DNA of 64,000 bases from Mesorhizobium sophorae (GTDB lineage Bacteria > Pseudomonadota > Alphaproteobacteria > Rhizobiales > Rhizobiaceae). Numbering within the stretch: the first letter of the stretch is position 1; each line of letters begins with the position of its first letter. The DNA lies in the NCBI RefSeq assembly GCF_002270415.1, contig NZ_NNRI01000020.1, positions 26,908-90,907 on the forward strand, read 5' to 3'. Shown here one piece after another: positions 17,798-27,049 of the stretch. The notes under the pieces are model-generated. The model ran no database searches. It had not been told where the DNA came from and saw only the letters and a program-made list of their open reading frames with translations. The translations under genes and the position numbers were made by a program.

Positions 17798-19273
17798 TCA
17801 CCGAAAGACAGCTTGCATTTCTGCACTTGACCCATATCTCGCCGCCGGCGAGTAATCGTGTTTTTCGAGCAGGTCAGTTCGTTTGTCTGTTATTCTGCTA
17901 TCGTTGTACGCGACCCGCTCAAGCACATTGTCCGAGAAAAACAGCAGCGATATTGCGCCCGAATTGATAATGCCGGCCGCAGTTAATGAAAGCACGCCGT
18001 CGTTTGAGATGCGGACGAGTCCCGCCTTGCTTAAAAGTTCAAGCTCGCGGCCAAAGTATTTTTCAATCGACACTCCAAATTGTCCCTCGAAGCGGGAGAG
18101 CGACACCCCGCTGCTTCGCAAGGCAAACATCAATGTTCTGCGCATGAGATCGTCGTGCGACAGTACAGCACCTTTCCACACTGGTTTTTCGCCCGCTTCA
18201 ACTCTAGATAGATAGCGATCTAAATCTGCTTCGTTATAGAACTGGCACTGGCTCATGTAGCCAAATCCGCCAAGCCCAAACGGAACAAGATTATTGTCGT
18301 TCCAGGAATCGTATTTGCGACGCTGTTGAACGGAGTGTGGCTGCGGCCTCTTAGTCCAGTAGAAAATCGGTCCATGTCGATAGCCAAGGCTGGTGAGGAT
18401 GTGCTCCGCCATGAAATGCATTACGATGCGCTCCTTAGCTCCCGCGAATTGATATCGTCCTCTTGCCAATTGGCGAGCTATGGGATCCGTCGATTTAAAC
18501 ATCAATGGGAATATATTGAACTTCTCTATTCCCATGTCCAATAGGCCGATAAGTGAGTCGTACCAGCTCCGGAGCGTTTGCTCCGGCAACCCATACATCA
18601 AGTCAAGGGATAGATTCTCAGCGCCCATATCATTAAGTAATTTTACGGTCCTGACCACCTCATCTACACCATGCCCACGGTTTAATATGCGCAAAATATT
18701 TCGATCCAGAGTTTGAACGCCAAGAACGAGGCGATTTACACCGCCACTAAGTAAAGTGGACACGCGATCCGCAGCATCATCATGCTTTACAAGTGAGGGA
18801 TGCAATTCGAAACTCACTTCGGATTTCGATAAATCAAATCGCTTGTTGATTATACCAAACAGCGTTTTTAGTTGATGGTTGGTCAAAAATGAGGGGGTGC
18901 CACCCCCAAAAAAAGCAGTCTCAATAGCTTTGCCAGCGAGCGCCGCGTCTGACCAACTCATCTCTTTATCTAAGGCCGACAAATATCGTTCCACTCGCTC
19001 GGAGGATGGATTGATTTCCTTGGCGAAGTGGCAAAAGGTGCAATGCTGATTACAGAAAGGAATGTGGAAATAGAGGTCGATCGATGAGGCAATCTGAGCC
19101 AACAATTGCTCGCTACTCAGGTTGCTCATTGCCTTGAGGGGAGGATATGTACCAACGAGATAATCGTTGTGCGTGTCAAGATGCAAATTTTGCGACCTCA
19201 GCATATCTAGATTGATGTCGTACGAACGATCGATCGCAAGTTCCAAGGCCTCGGAATAGCTCGGCGCGTGCAT
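17798..19273 (-). CDS. HemN-like radical SAM enzyme (non-canonical coproporphyrinogen oxidase family)
   Basis: A 491-residue radical SAM protein. The cluster motif is C74-x3-C78-x2-C81 (PFCNQHCTFCHF), followed by FFGGGTPS at 121-128 and a C-terminal HemN_C-like domain (LRSSGVSLSRFEGQFG). True HemN has a fourth Cys directly after the cluster (CxC). Here that place is CHF, so it is unlikely to be the ordinary coproporphyrinogen III dehydrogenase. HemN-like proteins with altered motifs act as methyltransferases, cyclopropanases or haem-degrading enzymes in other systems. It is the first gene of the trio. A FixK/FNR-type palindrome lies about 180 bases upstream. Confidence 0.85.
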   Translation of the reverse strand: MHAPSYSEALELAIDRSYDINLDMLRSQNLHLDTHNDYLVGTYPPLKAMSNLSSEQLLAQIASSIDLYFHIPFCNQHCTFCHFAKEINPSSERVERYLSALDKEMSWSDAALAGKAIETAFFGGGTPSFLTNHQLKTLFGIINKRFDLSKSEVSFELHPSLVKHDDAADRVSTLLSGGVNRLVLGVQTLDRNILRILNRGHGVDEVVRTVKLLNDMGAENLSLDLMYGLPEQTLRSWYDSLIGLLDMGIEKFNIFPLMFKSTDPIARQLARGRYQFAGAKERIVMHFMAEHILTSLGYRHGPIFYWTKRPQPHSVQQRRKYDSWNDNNLVPFGLGGFGYMSQCQFYNEADLDRYLSRVEAGEKPVWKGAVLSHDDLMRRTLMFALRSSGVSLSRFEGQFGVSIEKYFGRELELLSKAGLVRISNDGVLSLTAAGIINSGAISLLFFSDNVLERVAYNDSRITDKRTDLLEKHDYSPAARYGSSAEMQAVFR

Positions 19274-19719
19274 TCTTTAGGACTCCTTAAGCTTTCGTGT
19301 GGAGGTGATGCGTGATGTGCATTCGCGCTACTACATCGGTGTTTTCTGCTTGGGCCAAGCAGTGCATTTCGATCAGCGATCCGTATTCCTCCCAGTTGAT
19401 GCGGCAAAGGCTCTGGCGGGAACGCGCTCAACAGCGCAGCGTCTATGGCATTGATTTAGATCAATCGAGGAGGTTTCATTTGAACTATTGCGGCGACTGG
19501 GAGACCGCGCGCGGTCGTGCGGATCCACTACCGCCTCCTCGCAATAGACATGCCAACAAAGACTTTTGTGCGGACCTTGCCTGAAAGACTGGAAAACCAG
19601 TGCATCGCATCGCCGCGCCGACTGCGCCTCAAAGTCGGCTTTCGGACATACGCGTCTTCAACCGGACACGGCTGAACACGACATCTTCACTTTCCTGAAG
19701 AAGCTATTTATCCGCCTAC
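19274..19719. other. Upstream region of the radical SAM cluster; no supported gene
   Basis: It contains the FixK/FNR-type box and a small plus-strand frame starting with TTG at about 19480 after GAGGAGG (34 residues, Cys- and Pro-containing). I do not recognise it. Other frames look like chance. Confidence 0.4.
19451..19464. promoter_or_regulatory. FixK/FNR-type box
   Basis: TTGATTTAGATCAA is a perfect TTGAT-N4-ATCAA dyad, the FixK/FNR consensus that drives low-oxygen expression in rhizobia. It is about 180 bases upstream of the radical SAM start (minus strand). It is also directly upstream of a GAGGAGG and a short TTG-start frame on the plus strand (34 codons, 19480-19584). Which direction it serves cannot be told from sequence. 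Confidence 0.75.
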
Positions 19720-19844
19720 CGGCAGCAGAACAGTCTGGCATCCGCCTTGCGCAAAATCGGGCGCATCGAACGGATAGTGTTCACCTTACAATGGTTTGAG
19801 GATCCGCTCTTGGGCAACTCGGGTAGCGTCGCCTTAAAATGTTG
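19720..19844 (+). pseudogene. Tn3-family transposase fragment
   Basis: The plus-strand reading RQQNSLASALRKIGRIERIV followed by FTLQWFEDPLL resembles the C-terminal signature of Tn3-type TnpA (GRIERTLFTLDW-type motif). Only about 40 residues remain before a stop. Confidence 0.6.
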
Positions 19845-19874
19845 AAGGGCGCAGCAAAGGATTGCGGCCCCTGT

Positions 19875-20176
19875 TCATGCGGCGCTCGACAAGGCGATAT
19901 CGTTCCAGACGGCCATAGCGGCAGCACGAATATCGCGATGACCGGCAGCTGTCAGATGTTTGCGGTGAAGGTTGAAGAGGTTGGCGATCGGGCCGTGGAT
20001 GGAGATGAAGCGCTGGTATTGCCCCGCCGACTTGAACCGGATCATGCCTCGCTCTCGTCGTCGAACAGCCATATGCGAGTTCTCCGCCCGGTTATTGAGA
20101 GCTTTGTGCGAACGATGCTCGACACCGGGCATGATTTCCCTCTTGGCTGCGTCGTAGGATCTGAGCCTGTTAATAT
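19875..20176 (-). pseudogene. IS6-family transposase C-terminal remnant
   Basis: The reverse strand reads NRLRSYDAAKREIMPGVEHR, then NNRAENSH and MAVRRRERGMIRFKSAGQ, the C-terminal third of an IS6-type transposase with the last catalytic Glu in RAENSH. The N-terminal part is missing; the coding similarity stops at the left end of IS5 copy 2, which evidently inserted here. Confidence 0.85.
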
Positions 20177-20907
20177 CTGCTTCAAAAAGAAGTGAGTGAT
20201 TTCAGCGGGTTGTGATTCAGTCGGATTGCTGAGATTCGACGGAGATCACGATGCCCTGGACCGAAACCACTCGCCCTCACTATGAACGGCGCTGCCCGCG
20301 CTACGCAAGCGACCTGACGAACGCGGAGTGGGCGCTGATCGAGCCGCTGATGCCGGCGCCGAACCGGATCGGCCGCCCCCGCAAGACGGACCTGCGCGAG
20401 GTTGTGAACGCGCTGCTTTACATGGCTTCGTCGGGCGGAGCATGGCGGCTTCTGCCCAAGGACTTCCCCTCGTTCTCGACGGTGCAGAAATACTTCTGGC
20501 ACTGGCGCGACGAAGGATTGCTGCGCACCATCAACAACGAACTCGTCATGGCGGCGCGCGAACGGGAAGGCCGGGAGGCGAGCCCGTCCGCCGGCGTCAT
20601 CGACAGCCAGAGCGTGAAAACCACCGAAAGCGGCGGCGTTCGTGGCTTCGACGCCGGCAAGAAGATCATGGGCCGCAAACGGCACATCGTCGTCGACACG
20701 CTGGGCCTGCTGGTCGGCGTCGTCGTTCACGCCGCCGACATTCAGGACCGCGACGGCGCCCCGGCCGTCCTGAAATCCATCCTCAAGCGCTGGCCGTGGC
20801 TGCGCCGTGTCTTTGCCGATGGCGGCTATGCGGGGCCGAAACTGCGCGGCGCCCTGCAAAAGCTCGGAACGTTCACGATGGAGATCGTCAAGCGGTCGGA
20901 CAGCGCG
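20177..20907 (+). mobile_element. IS5-family insertion sequence, copy 2, 3' truncated
   Basis: It matches copy 1 (10.8 kb) from CTGCTTCAAAAAG to the codons for KRSDSA, then diverges abruptly. About 55 C-terminal residues and the right end are missing. The break is filled by the integrase-type fragment that follows. Confidence 0.88.
20251..20907 (+). pseudogene. IS5-family transposase, copy 2, truncated
   Basis: Nearly identical to the transposase at 10873-11697 for about 219 residues (a few changes, such as KIMGRK for KVKGRK), with both catalytic Asp residues. The Glu-containing RRWVVERTFAW motif is lost, so it cannot be active. The open frame continues to 21111, but that tail is unrelated sequence. 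Confidence 0.9.
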
Positions 20908-21505
20908 CAGTCGGCTTCTGACGATGAGCGCGGCGACAATCGACCGTGTTCTTCGCGGGGCTCGAGAGACCGCCGGAGGACGGGCACGGCGCCGCAGCGC
21001 GGTATCCACGGCGCTACGACGGAGCATTCCGATTCGTACTTTCTCCGACTGGCAGGACCCCTCCGCCCGGATTTGTCGAGGCTGACCTGGTGGCGCACAG
21101 TGGACCGGTGACGAGCGGCAGCTTTTATTCAAACGCTTTGTCTCACCGGCATTGCGAGCGGGTGGACGGAATGCGCTCCCCTGCTTGTCCGCGAGCAGAA
21201 GCTGCTGAGCGAGTGCGGCGGCTCCTGCCATTCAAACTTCTCGGGTTCGATACGGACAATGACAGCGTGTTCCTGAATGAGACTGTGCGCGATTACTGCC
21301 GGGACGGTGGCATCGAGTTCACCCGCTGCCGGCCTTACCGCAAGAATGACCAGGCATTTGTCGAGCAGAAGAACGGCGCCGTTGTTCGCCGCATTGTCGG
21401 CTATCGCCGGCTGGAGGGACTTGAAGCCGCCGCAGCGCTCGCGCAGCTCTATTCGACGGTACGGCTGTTCGTGAACTTCTTCCAGCCGTCGTTCAAGCTG
21501 ACATG
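20908..21505 (+). pseudogene. Integrase-core (rve) transposase remnant
   Basis: Pieces in two frames read SAATIDRVLRGARE, then PGFVEADLVAHSGP, then LPFKLLGFDTDNDSVFLNE and FVEQKNGAVVRRIVGYRRLE. These carry the D, D and E region of an integrase-core transposase. A frame change near 21070-21230 and truncation at both ends make it inactive. It joins directly to the truncated IS5 on the left and the truncated IS481 on the right. Confidence 0.8.
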
Positions 21506-22219
21506 CTTAAGGCCGAGCTCGTGGCAAGCCCTGGCGAAGGTTTTCGACCTGTAGCAGGAGCCGTTGTCGGTCATGACGCGGGCAATGACGACGCCGAGGC
21601 CGGCGTAGTAGGCCACCGCCGCCTTGAGGAAGGCGACGGCGCTTTCCTTCTTCTCGTCGGGGAGGATTTGCGAGAAGGCGATGCGAGAGGCGTCGTCGAT
21701 GCAGACATGAACGAACTCCCATCCCGCGCCGCGCGACTTGCCCTTTTGTGGATCGCCGGTAATGCGGTGCCCGACCTGGCTGAAGCGGCCGAGCTTCTTG
21801 ATGTCGATGTGGATCATCTCGCCGGGGTGCTCGCGCTCGTAGCGCCGGATCGGTTCGGCAGGCTCAATGTCCTTCAGCCGCGACAGCCCGGCTCGCTTCA
21901 GTACCCGGCTGACGGTGGCGCACGACACACCAACCTCCAGGGCGATGTGCTGGCCGGTCAGCCGCTGGCGGCGCAATGCCACGATGCGCCCGGCCACCGC
22001 CTGTCCGGTCATGCCCGGCATGACATGGGGCCGCGACGAGCGGTCGGCCATGCCGGCCCGTCCCTCGGCCGTGTAGCGCTCGACCCGGCGCGTCACGATC
22101 TTCGCCGACACACCATACGTCCGCGCCGCATCGGCTTTGGAGAGGCGGCCTTCAACGACCGACAGCGCCATTTCCTCTCGACGCAGGGGCGTGAGACGGG
22201 CATTCTTGTGGATGTTCAT
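21506..22219 (-). pseudogene. IS481-family transposase, C-terminally truncated
   Basis: About 238 residues of an IS481 transposase from the natural start MNIHKNARLTPLRREEM. It has the N-terminal helix-turn-helix, the Asp in MIHIDIKKLGRF and the DNGSCYRS segment. The usual C-terminal PYTPKTNGKAERF part with the catalytic Glu is missing; the last open codons are antisense to the neighbouring integrase fragment. Confidence 0.88.
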
Positions 22220-22467
22220 TCGGACCCTCCGGTGAGTGCTGAAGCTTGGTAACTCCAGTCTCCCCGGTCCGGTCCGAATGGACAACCTCCTGAAAGCTCA
22301 CAGCTAGGCGGGCAGGCCCGGGATCATTTGGTGTCTGCGACGCTCGTATGGTTTACGCCGGTCATCCCTGGCCGGAAATCATATCGAGCGGTGAAAATGA
22401 GGATCCTTGATCCCGCCGAAGTGTTAGCGTCCGGCGAACGCATTTTCGCGCGCTCGATTGGCCGAAT

Positions 22468-22773
22468 CTATGGGACGCGCTTCACCTCATCGACCATGAC
22501 ACGGTCGATCATCTCAGGATCGCATTGTTCATCGACGAGGAACTGGCGGATTCCACCATCCCACGTCCGTATGTCGGCGAGGAGACTTTGAAGGTCGTCG
22601 ATACCATTCTGGGTTAGACCCTTCGTGCCATCTTCAGTGCCATCGCGCACATAAACCAATTCGCCCTCGGCGATATTGTCCGAGTTGGCGGTCACCTCCT
22701 CGATGAGTTCGAGGTTCTCGCCGATCATGCTGGCGACTTCTTTCAGCGTATAGATGAACCTTGAACGTGCCAT
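22468..22773 (-). CDS. Small protein coupled to IS66 tnpC, function unknown
   Basis: A 101-residue acidic protein (MARSRFIYTLKEVASMIGEN at the start). Its ATG overlaps the tnpC stop as ATGA, so it belongs to the IS66 transcript. I do not recognise a domain; residues 5-35 look helical and could bind DNA or a partner. An upstream in-frame ATG at 22815 exists, but the ATGA coupling favours 22773. Similar small genes occur as passengers at the end of some rhizobial IS66 elements, to my recollection. Confidence 0.6.
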   Translation of the reverse strand: MARSRFIYTLKEVASMIGENLELIEEVTANSDNIAEGELVYVRDGTEDGTKGLTQNGIDDLQSLLADIRTWDGGIRQFLVDEQCDPEMIDRVMVDEVKRVP

Positions 22774-24336
22774 CACGCAGCCTCGCATCGGTCTTTCGCC
22801 GGCGTCCAAAGCCACGGCAGTAATTCCTGGAGGCGGTCCTTGGGGTGATCCTGTATCCGGGTCAGGACGTCTTTCAGATAGATCTCTGGATTGTGGCCAT
22901 GGAGTTTGGCAGTCTCAATGATGGTCAGGATATTGGCGATGCGCTCACCGCCCTTGTCTGACCCGGCAAATAGCCAGTTTTTTCTTCCGATTCCAAGCGG
23001 TCTCATGGCGCGCTCGGCTATATTGTTGTCGATCTCAACACGGCCATCGTCGATGTAAACGCTCAACGCTGCCCACCGCGAGAGGGCATATCGCATCGCT
23101 TCAGCCAGCTTCTGCTTCTGTGGCAGCGTCGAAAGCGTGGCCTCGATCCAGACCTTCAGCTCTCCCAGTATGGGCTTGGCATGTTGTTGGCGCAGTTTGC
23201 GTCGCTCGTCGGCAGGCATGCCGCGGATGCGATCCTCGATATCGTAGAGCGCACCGATGCGCGACAGTGCCTCGTCGGCGATCGGAGATGGCTTCAGCTT
23301 GATCACATCGTGGAACTTGCGGCGCGAATGCGCCATGCAGGCGGCCTCGACGATCTGGTTGCCGTAGAGCTTCTTGTAACCTCCATAGCCATCAGCATGC
23401 GTGACGCCGCTGAAGTTTGCGAGGTGGTCAGCCGGATGCACGCCCTTTCGGTCGGGGCTATAGTAATAGGCGATTGCTCCGGGAGTGGGATCTTGATAAC
23501 CGCTGCCATCGAAGACATAGACCCACCCTGCCAGTTTTTGTCTTTCCTCGCCCAGGGTCGAGAACATCGACCGGGGTATCGTCCGTATTTATTCGGTCAA
23601 GCGCGGCGATGTGCGCCCTGATAGCCAAGACGAGCGGCGCAAGCAAAACGGACACGCGGCCAACCCAGTCCGCCATGACAGAGCGAGAGATGCCAATCCC
23701 CAGCCGGTCGTACATCTCGGATAGGCGGTAGAGAGGGATATGATCGTCGAATTTGGCGACCATGATATGGGCGAGCAATCCCGGTCCGGGCTTGCCGCGT
23801 TCGATCGGCAGGGTCGGCATCTCACCCGCTACCGTCGTGTCGCACTCCCTGCAGATCATGCGCTTTTCGACATGACGGACAATCTTGATGGACGCCGGCA
23901 CGTGCTCCATCACCTGGACCACCTTGTCTGCGGCCTTCAGGAACGATGTGCCTCCGCACGTCGGACAATTGCAGGGCGCGGCATAGACCAGCTCTTCGGT
24001 GGGAAGACCATCGGGCAACGGTTTGCGCTTCGGCTTGTCCGGGGTGTCGTTCAACTCCGGCAAAGGAGCTTTCCCGGAGCGCATCTCAGCCTCGGCACGA
24101 GAGGCCTCGATCTCCTCCAGCATCAGTTCGAATTGTTCGATTTTCCGGTCGATCTTTTCCGAAGAGGCGCCATGCTGCCGATGGCGGAGCAGTTCCAGTT
24201 GCGCGCGCAGAAGCCCGATAATGGAGTCGCGCTTGATGACTTCGGCTTCCTGGCTCTCAAGTTTCGCCGCCTGTTCAGCGACGAGCGCGCGCAAAACAGA
24301 TAGCTCGTCCTGACTGTCCAGCGGCGTTGTTTCCAT
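22773..24336 (-). pseudogene. tnpC: IS66 transposase TnpC, frameshifted
   Basis: The N-terminal frame (24336 to about 23500) contains the coiled-coil leader (LRAQLELLRHRQHGASSEK), the zinc-finger part (CNCPTCGG; CREC) and the first catalytic Asp (TDDTPVDVLDPGRGKT). The C-terminal frame (about 23530 to 22773) begins at WVYVFDGSGYQ and contains HADGYGGYKKLY and VEIDNNIAERAMRP. One frame change near 23510-23535 separates them. Everything else is full length, so this is a recent lesion or a sequencing error. Confidence 0.88.
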
Positions 24337-24408
24337 ACCCGCAAACGTAGCCGATTTGCCCCTAACGCGCCAGCATTATGCCCCGGATGTCCTTGCAGAA
24401 TATAGCTT

Positions 24409-24756
24409 TTAACCCGTTCGTCCGGGAGCAGAAGTCCACGCAGGTCGGCGCCAGTCGATCCCCTCAACAAGCATCGACAACTGAGCTTGCGTCAGATGCG
24501 CAACTCCATCTTTCGCCGTCGGCCAGGGAAAGTATCCGCGTTCCAAAATTTTGTAAAACAGGCAAAACCCTTGGCCATCCCACCATAAAAGTTTGATCCG
24601 ATCAGCGCGTTTTCCGCGGAAGCCGAAGATTGCGCCGGAGCCCGGCGCCTCCTTAATAGCCGCCTCGACAAGCGCCGACAGTCCATCAATGCCACGCCGC
24701 ATGTCGGTCACCCCGCAGGCCAGATAGACCCGCACATTCCCAGAAGGCCCGATCAT
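24409..24756 (-). CDS. tnpB: IS66 accessory protein TnpB
   Basis: A 115-residue IS66 Orf2 protein. Diagnostic segments are YLACGVTDMRRGIDGL at the N-terminus, FGFRGKRADRIKLLWWDG in the middle and LERGYFPWP after it. The start MIGPSG overlaps the tnpA stop as ATGA. Intact; needed with TnpA and TnpC for IS66 transposition. Confidence 0.93.
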   Translation of the reverse strand: MIGPSGNVRVYLACGVTDMRRGIDGLSALVEAAIKEAPGSGAIFGFRGKRADRIKLLWWDGQGFCLFYKILERGYFPWPTAKDGVAHLTQAQLSMLVEGIDWRRPAWTSAPGRTG

Positions 24757-25115
24757 GCCGCCTCCACGCAAGCGATCAACGACCCGAGCATCCTTAGCTC
24801 CACGTCAGCCGGAACCCTCAAACACCGACCGTTTCGTAGCGAGATCTCGATGACCGCTGGCGCCGGTGGCGTGTCAGGTGCCTGGGTAGCGCTCACCTCC
24901 TCGGTGATTTCCACCGGAAGGAACATCGCTGGTCGACCAACATAGCTGAAGGACTGCCGCCACAAACGGATCTGGCCAGGATGAATGTCATGCCGGCGAG
25001 CCACATCACCAATGCGAACACCAGGTTGATCCGCTTCTGTCAATATCCTCAGTTTCGCCTCGTCCGACCACCGACGCCTACGCTCAGTGCCGGACATGAT
25101 CTCCATGCGAGCCAT
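24753..25115 (-). CDS. tnpA: IS66 accessory protein TnpA
   Basis: A 120-residue IS66 Orf1 protein with a helix-turn-helix: RRRWSDEAKLRILTEA, then a recognition helix region ending RRHDIHPGQIRLWRQSF. The C-terminal part (RVPADVELRMLGSLI) is typical. The frame is open from 25148; I chose the Met at 25115 (MARMEIMSG), and 25106 is also possible. Confidence 0.9.
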   Translation of the reverse strand: MARMEIMSGTERRRRWSDEAKLRILTEADQPGVRIGDVARRHDIHPGQIRLWRQSFSYVGRPAMFLPVEITEEVSATQAPDTPPAPAVIEISLRNGRCLRVPADVELRMLGSLIACVEAA

Positions 25116-25526
25116 GCAACCTCTTCGATCTGGTATTAATGTCAGCACTAATGCTGGTTCTAATGCCAGAACATCGCCCGATTTGCGCGATCAGCAAAAT
25201 CCGCTCGCCGGACGCTTACGCCGAAGTTGCCGGGCTTGGCGTATCCGCCGATGCCTGGCAACCGGACGGGAACCAGACAAATCGCGGAACCGTCTTCACC
25301 CGGGTGTGGAGCGGCGCGCAGGCCGCGGTCGTCGCCGAAGGCATGAGCTTGCGCCTGAAAATTCAAAGAGATGCCGATCCGGCCGCGCCGGTCGACGAGT
25401 TGGTGCCATTTGGCCTCGCGGTCTCTCTCGCAATGCCCGGTGAGATTCGGCTCTATGATCAAGTGCGGGCCCGCGTTCAGCCGCGTCCGGCGCAACGTGC
25501 CGCTCCATAATGCAACCGATAAACAA
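25116..25526. other. Between IS66 and IS30; no supported gene
   Basis: Includes the unlocated right end of IS66. Two opposite-strand frames of about 124 codons overlap here (25139-25510 plus, 25160-25537 minus). Neither resembles a family known to me, and both look like GC-rich chance frames. Confidence 0.4.
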
Positions 25527-26986
25527 GGCGGATTCAACCGGTCGTCGCAACAGCCTCGATCATATCTTGTTTGAGTAACTGGTCGAGAGCCTCTGCAGGC
25601 GTGCGCCAGCTTAACCTCTTGCGGGGCCTGGTGTTCAGAGCACGCGCTACAGCGCTGAGTTCATCGGGCCCATGCTGGCTGAGATCCGTGCCTTTCGGAA
25701 AGTACTGGCGCAGTAAGCCGTTGGTGTTTTCGTTGCTTCCGCGCTGCCAAGGGCTTTGAGGGTCGCAGAAGTAGATCGCGAGGCCAGTGTCGATCCGGAG
25801 TTGTACATGCTGGGCCATCTCCGCGCCCTGATCCCAAGTCAAGGATTGGCGGAGGTGTGCGGGTAGATCCATGATGGTCCCGGCGATGGCATCGCGGACC
25901 GCTTCGGCACCATGCCCGGCAAGAGCCGGGCCGTTTTTGACAGACTTGTCCTTGCCGTGGCGTTCCATGCGCGGCAGGTGCAAGAGCATTGTGAACCGTG
26001 TTGTACGTTCGACCAGCGTGCCGATCGCCGAGCTGCCGAGGCCGAGAATGAGATCACCCTCCCAGTGGCCCGGAACCGCTCTGTCGCCGATCTCTGCCGG
26101 ACGATCGCTGATCATCAGCGCATCAGCGATGAAGGACTTGCCACGGTTACGAGCACGTTCGCGGGGCAAACGCAGCGCTCGCCCGGAGCGCAGACAGGCC
26201 GATAGCTCCCGCTTCAGGGCGCCTCGGCCCTGAATGTAAAGCGCCTGATAAATGGCTTCGTGGCTGATGCGCATGGTTAGGTCTTTGGGGAAGTCCAGCT
26301 TCAGACGCCGCGCAATCTGTTCCGGGCTCCAAGCTGTGGACCAGCGTCGACTTTGCCGATGAACAGCCCGTCGTCCTTTCCATACCACGACGGGACCATC
26401 GAAGGCGATGCCGTCGGGCGCGGTAATGAGGCCGGCGAGCCGGTCCTGTACGTAGTCACGAAGCGCAGGATTGGTTGCCAGCTTCCCCACCTTCGGCCGT
26501 CGTGCCGCTCGATCAGCATGCCACTGCGCGGTAATGGCCCGATAGTCGAAGTCTCCCCCACGCGTCGCCGAGTTGCGCCTGAACTCGCGGGAGATTGTGC
26601 TGGGCGACCGCCCCAGCTTGCGTGCGATCACACGCACTCCAGTGCCCCGAGCGCATTCCAAAGCTATTTCCTCGCGTTCTCGGAACGTCAGATTTCGGCT
26701 CGTGAGTGACGCCGCCGCGGGTGAAAGATGTGTGGGAGGCATTCCGCCTGAACTCCGAAACCACCGGATACCCACGGGGCCGGAGACGCCGGCTTCGGCG
26801 GCGGCCTCTTCACTGGACTGGCCTGCCGCCACTCCTCGCCAGAACCGGCACAGGTTCTCACGCTGCCACACTGGTGGCCGCCCTGGCGAGGACAATTTAT
26901 GCCGAGTAGAGCGCTCCGATTTCCGTCTTCCTGTAGCCATGAACACCTCCTGGTATGGGGTGTTGCGACGACCGGTTGAATCCGCC
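25527..26986 (-). mobile_element. IS30-family insertion sequence, complete
   Basis: Perfect 26-bp terminal inverted repeats (GGCGGATTCAACCGGTCGTC and six more bases) at 25527-25552 and 26961-26986. The flanking bases are CAA on both sides (25524-25526 and 26987-26989), a likely 3-bp target duplication. The element is 1460 bp with one intact transposase. Confidence 0.93.
25534..26940 (-). CDS. IS30-family transposase
   Basis: A 468-residue IS30 transposase. The N-terminal helix-turn-helix with LGRSPSTISREFRRN (the HTH_38 motif) is followed by a second DNA-binding part (WSPEQIARRLK). The DDE core has Asp in VPGHWEGDLILG, Asp in SLTWDQGAEMAQH and Glu in RGSNENTNGLLRQYFPKGTD. The frame is open upstream to 27114, beyond the terminal repeat, so I chose the ATG at 26940 (MATGRRKSERS) inside the element. 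Intact. Confidence 0.93.
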   Translation of the reverse strand: MATGRRKSERSTRHKLSSPGRPPVWQRENLCRFWRGVAAGQSSEEAAAEAGVSGPVGIRWFRSSGGMPPTHLSPAAASLTSRNLTFREREEIALECARGTGVRVIARKLGRSPSTISREFRRNSATRGGDFDYRAITAQWHADRAARRPKVGKLATNPALRDYVQDRLAGLITAPDGIAFDGPVVVWKGRRAVHRQSRRWSTAWSPEQIARRLKLDFPKDLTMRISHEAIYQALYIQGRGALKRELSACLRSGRALRLPRERARNRGKSFIADALMISDRPAEIGDRAVPGHWEGDLILGLGSSAIGTLVERTTRFTMLLHLPRMERHGKDKSVKNGPALAGHGAEAVRDAIAGTIMDLPAHLRQSLTWDQGAEMAQHVQLRIDTGLAIYFCDPQSPWQRGSNENTNGLLRQYFPKGTDLSQHGPDELSAVARALNTRPRKRLSWRTPAEALDQLLKQDMIEAVATTG

Positions 26987-27049
26987 CAATACGCGACGGT
27001 ATGTGCTGGCGCCGGAGGGTCTACCGGGCTTAGACGAAAAGACCTTATG

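Larger units (their letters stand above)
22468..25115 (-). mobile_element. IS66-family insertion sequence (tnpA-tnpB-tnpC-passenger)
   Basis: Gene order tnpA, tnpB, tnpC with ATGA overlaps between tnpA/tnpB and between tnpC/passenger is the IS66 pattern. The outer ends are not resolved, so the coordinates given are the coding limits. tnpC is interrupted by one frameshift. Confidence 0.85.

Noticed and set aside
25139..25537. Two opposite open frames of about 124 codons
   Set aside because: They overlap each other fully, have no family match, and lie at the unlocated end of IS66.
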